Part shown: positions 60,575 to 64,000 of the stretch, in pieces
Position numbering within the stretch: the stretch's first letter is position 1
How the letters are laid out: each line of letters starts with the position of its first letter
NCBI GenBank assembly: GCA_024734555.1
Contig: JANPWX010000476.1
Span: 306,285-370,284 of the forward strand
From: Trochalopteron elliotii
Lineage: Eukaryota; Chordata; Aves; Passeriformes; Leiothrichidae
Length of the DNA: 64,000 nucleotides
Reading direction: 5' to 3'
Translations under genes and position numbers: made by a program
Notes under the pieces: model-generated
Database searches by the model: none
The model's input: the letters and a program-made list of their open reading frames with translations, nothing else
What the model was told of the DNA's origin: nothing

Positions 60575-62374
60575 GGGCAGCCCATGACTTTGGTCCATCC
60601 CAGCTATGGGAAAGCAAAGGCAAATGGGTGGAACATGATCGTCCACAAGGAATAATTTTCCACCCATTTTCCACCTTGTGACTGCTGTCACAGGCTGTGG
60701 ATGGGCCACATTCTGAGAATAGCCCAGGAATGGATGCTACCCTGACCTAAAGGAGCAAGGCCTCCAGGCAGGTTCCAATTAGCCAAAATTAGTCAGCTGT
60801 GGCCAGGGTTTGTCTTCCTTTAAGCACCAAATAGTGTGAAAGCAATAGCCCTTTTCTCCACGTTGCCCACTCAACCCTTTGTGGCCTTACCCGCTTCCCC
60901 GGGGAGTGTCTTCCAGTTTTGCTTCTCCCCTTCCTGAGCCATGCCAATCATTAAAGTCTCTGAGCAGACCCATTGTCAGTCTGGGCAATTCTTAACTCAT
61001 TAGCCTTTAAAGTTGCTGGACTGCAGAAAAAAACCCCAAACCAAGCAAATGCTGAAACATGATAAAAGGATGTTAATGTTTTACCCCACTGACTATGACT
61101 GAGTCTGTAGGACACTTATTACAGATATTTGCATGGGTTTAGTGTTACTTTTTTCCTGACATGAGGTCCTTTGTGTGGCATCTAATTAAAAATAGAGGAG
61201 TTTAATCTGCAGCCAACCTCAGAGTTGATTTGAATTCTCCCACTGTGAACTTTCAAACATGGAAGCATGCCTGTTTGCACCTAAAGGATCCAATATCCTG
61301 CCTTTGCAATGGACTTTTTACATTTTGGCAGGCTGCATGCCCAGGATTGTGCCAGACTGCAGCATTAATAATTCACTACCAGATCTGATCTTTCAGCAGG
61401 AAACACAAGTAAAGATGACGTTAAGTGCTTCTTGGCTTCCCCTCCTCTGCCTCCTCCTCTGTTGTGTCTTCAGATTCTGCTTTATCTGATGGGAATTTAG
61501 TATTAAATTAATATAAAAAGTCACATTTTAGGAGGTCAAAACCACATCTACAGATGAAAAGAGAAACTGGATTTCCTGCTGAGTTTACTGTTAACACTAA
61601 CATTTTAATTTTTGTTTGGATCTCTGTATAAGAAAGAGATGAAATGTGTTTAGATTAGGATGCAGGAGAAGACAGCAGAAATTTTAGATTCCTAATGAGC
61701 AGTGCATTAACACTTCGCCTGGTTGCATGAAAAAACAGGTTACCTGTGGAGACGAGAGGACATTTTCCTTCTTGAGGGGAAGAACTCCATTTTCTAGCAG
61801 GATTTGAAAGCTTTTTCTCAGCATTGCAACAGAAGAAAACCTCCTCTATGAGTAAACTCCAAAACATGTTTGTATGGTTGAAAATGGCCTGAGCCATTTC
61901 TCCAGTGCCAGGTGACAGCCAGCCACACGTGCTCAGCCAGGGGCTTGTGGACCACATACTCCCAAAAGCTTTCTTCAGTGACAAAAATGCTGTCTCAGAG
62001 TCCCCAACGCCCAAAGTGACTTAAAAGCTTTAGCAAGCTACAAGTGTTCGCCTTGCCAGACGCTGGATTTTGCTCAAAACAAAACAAAACAAAACAAAAC
62101 AAAACAAAAAAACAATTAACCAAACAAACAAACAAACAAACAACCCCCCTAGAAAACTGAAGAAGATAACCTCAGTTTTGACAGAATAGTTTCAATTCAG
62201 ATTGTTTTGTGGAACGTGCAGTTTTTCACGTAGCCCTATGTACTTCCTATTTGATGCCCTAAATACTGCATCTCAAAGGCTATTAGAAGGAAGGGAAAAT
62301 ACTTTACTTTCTTTTCCAAAATTGTCTGTGCTACTGTTTAGCATTCATCCACTGTTCTGGTACTGTTATCACAT
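60575..62374. other. Non-coding DNA; no gene seen
   Basis: Unique-looking sequence with no supported gene. A pentamer/tetramer simple repeat at 62076-62142 is listed separately. Open frames stay below 120 codons. Confidence 0.5.
62076..62142. repeat. (AAAAC)n then (CAAA)n simple repeat
   Basis: Six copies of aaaac (62076-62105) are followed by an A-run, a short interruption (aattaac) and about five copies of caaa (62121-62142), then a C-run. The neighbouring related repeats suggest one array that changed unit length. Confidence 0.9.
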
Positions 62375-62629
62375 TAACACTTAGAGATCCCAAGCAAGGT
62401 CAATGCCTTTGTCTGTCAGCCTTTGTACAGTCAAGAGACAGTCCTTGCCCCAAAGACCTTAAAATATAAATAGATAAGACAGACAAAGAGAGAAAGAAAG
62501 GGAACATTTCTATCATCGTCACAGATAGGAAATGGGGAGATAAAATGGTTTGCTGGAGGTCAGTGACACAGACCTGGGAAAAAAAACTCTCAAGTCTCTG
62601 TCAAGTGTCTTTAACCATGAAGCTGTCCA
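62375..62629. repeat. Ancient amniote repeat fossil (CR1/L3- or MIR-type)
   Basis: Landmarks in order: agatcccaagcaaggtcaatg, ctttgtacag, agacagtccttgccccaaag, accttaaaatataaatag, acaagacagacaaag-like (ataagacagacaaagag), ggaaatggggagataaaatg, ctggaggtcagtgacacag, acctggg and ctttaaccatgaagctg. This matches a repeat I know from turtle, crocodile and bird genomes, whose core reads gacagtccctgccccaaag followed by cttacaatctaaatag. Much decayed but collinear over about 250 bp. The exact family and its orientation are not assigned. Confidence 0.65.
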
Positions 62630-64000
62630 AAATAAGCGTGCATTTCCTCCAGCATTTCAGTTAGGTCCCTGCAGAGATGCCCAGAAAAAGAGGCTGTAAG
62701 GAATCAGTGCAGACATTCAGAGAGGCTTAGTTTCCAAGAGGAACTTCTGAAAGGGATATGGCAGAAACAGCAGAAGTTTCACCAAAGCTAAGTCCAAGGG
62801 CAGAGACAGAAACTGGTACTGCTAAGAACACACAGGTCGAGAAAAGCAGCCTCAGATCTGCTCCTCAGTGTCCATATTAACAGAAAAGAATGGGAAGTGG
62901 TGGTCAAGAAGTCACTCCCCAAGAAATGAGAGCAAGAAAAATTTAGGGCAGGATGAGACGATGCAAGAGCTCAAATTGATCTGCCTTTGGTGTGCCAATG
63001 ATAGCACAAGGATATGCCTGGTTTAGTTCCACATTCCCAATAAAGACTAATACATTAAAAAGACAGTGGGACCTATTTTGGGCAGAATTGAAAGAACTGA
63101 AGAACTGAGTCCATGGCTACCCTTTACACTGGTATATAAAGTCAGAGAAGAAAAAACAAAGGGGAAAAAAAACCCCTCACCAGACTTCATGACATAAGAC
63201 ATTCTGTAGAAGGATTTGCACTTCAGCTCCATTCAGTGACTGGTGTCTGCCTTGTCATGTGAGATTTCCCATCCTTTATTCATTTGTCTCCTTGTGTCAT
63301 GATGTCAGAGAAAGCTCCCCCTTTCTTCCTCACAAGCTTTATGGCCCTGTGCATCTGGGGGCAGCTGGCTCTGTGATTCACTGTGCACAGGACGGTGGCT
63401 CTTATCCCTGGCTGTGACATGCCAAGCAGGTAATGTTAGAAGCCTTATGTTGAAACAGAGTTTAAGAGTCTGTTTAGTTAACGTAGGTTAAGTTCTGCAG
63501 TTTCTCTCTGCTGTCTCTCTGCCTTCCTCCAAACATATTTGGTCAAGAGAATTTGCATTTCTGTGGGGTTTTTTAAAGCTTTGTCTTCACAGTGTTGTTG
63601 GTGTTAGACCACAGTAGTGACATCTATAGTGACACATAAACTAAGCAGCAGTGCAGGAAAAAACAAGTCATGTCTATTTCACCAAAATCTTTCAGTATGG
63701 TGTTTGTGCTCAGCCTTGTTGCAAGACTGTGCTGGCACTGGTAAAGGAGATTCATTTTGGCATTAGAGTGCAAGAGACCGTCCTGGTCCACACAGCTGCA
63801 AGAAGAGTTGGTCCCAGCTCACCTCTGGATTTTTCCCTAGCCCACAACAAGCAGTGCTGGCTTTTGTCTCAGGCTGGATGAGTGAAGGAGTAAAGCCATG
63901 CCTGCATCAGGTTGTACCTGTCGGACCATGATTGCCTTGGTTGCTCCATGGCTGTAACTCTGCCAGTTCATGCAGCCCCAGTAGGTTTGCGCTTGGCTTT
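62630..64000. other. Non-coding DNA to window end; no gene seen
   Basis: Purine-rich 62890-62960. Small inverted repeat (agggg-a8-cccct) near 63160-63177. Nothing else is recognised, and open frames are below 80 codons. Confidence 0.5.

Noticed and set aside
1..64000. Endogenous retrovirus or LTR element
   Set aside because: No paired long terminal repeats, primer-binding site, or gag/pol-like frame was found on either strand.

Overview
The window looks like nuclear DNA of a bird, probably a passerine. The main evidence is eleven 5'-truncated copies of the CR1 LINE scattered on both strands. Each keeps the family's 3' tail, most with recognisable degenerate ATTCTRTG-type terminal repeats. 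At least eight share the 'CTGGATCCCTGGCAGTG' (or near-identical) 3' UTR version that I associate with songbird CR1. Nothing bacterial, viral or organellar is present. The lineage call is inference from repeat type; no gene anchors it.

I find no protein-coding gene, tRNA, rRNA, known microRNA or CRISPR array that I can support. The open frames are short and compositionally ordinary, or they run through tandem repeats, CR1 copies or the assembly gap. The window is best read as intergenic or intronic DNA (a gene desert or long intron). I cannot tell which, or name the neighbouring gene.

Layout: a 27-bp tandem repeat (60-167); a 20-bp tandem repeat (4941-5042); CR1 at 5591 (-); a 14/16-bp GT-rich minisatellite (9301-9625); an A-rich tract (12517-12573); an older-type CR1 at 12988 (-); CR1 at 17830 (+), 23303 (-), 28905 (+), 37174 (+) and 39450 (+); a diverged ~210-bp duplicated segment of unknown identity (42811-43029 and 44000-44210); a head-to-head CR1 pair (46525 - and 46820 +); CR1 at 49018 (-); a (TCC)n microsatellite split by a 400-base run of N (53703-54102); fossil MIR/L2-like fragments (54278-54450, 57365-57450); CR1 at 60298 (-); and an ancient amniote repeat (62375-62629). 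Between these lies single-copy-looking DNA. Several stretches rich in homeodomain-type TAAT/ATTA cores are plausible conserved non-coding elements, but that needs a cross-species alignment.

I found no convincing undescribed biological system. The observations most worth following up are the unidentified duplicated segment, the GT-rich minisatellite, the gap inside the (TCC)n tract and the opposed CR1 pair.
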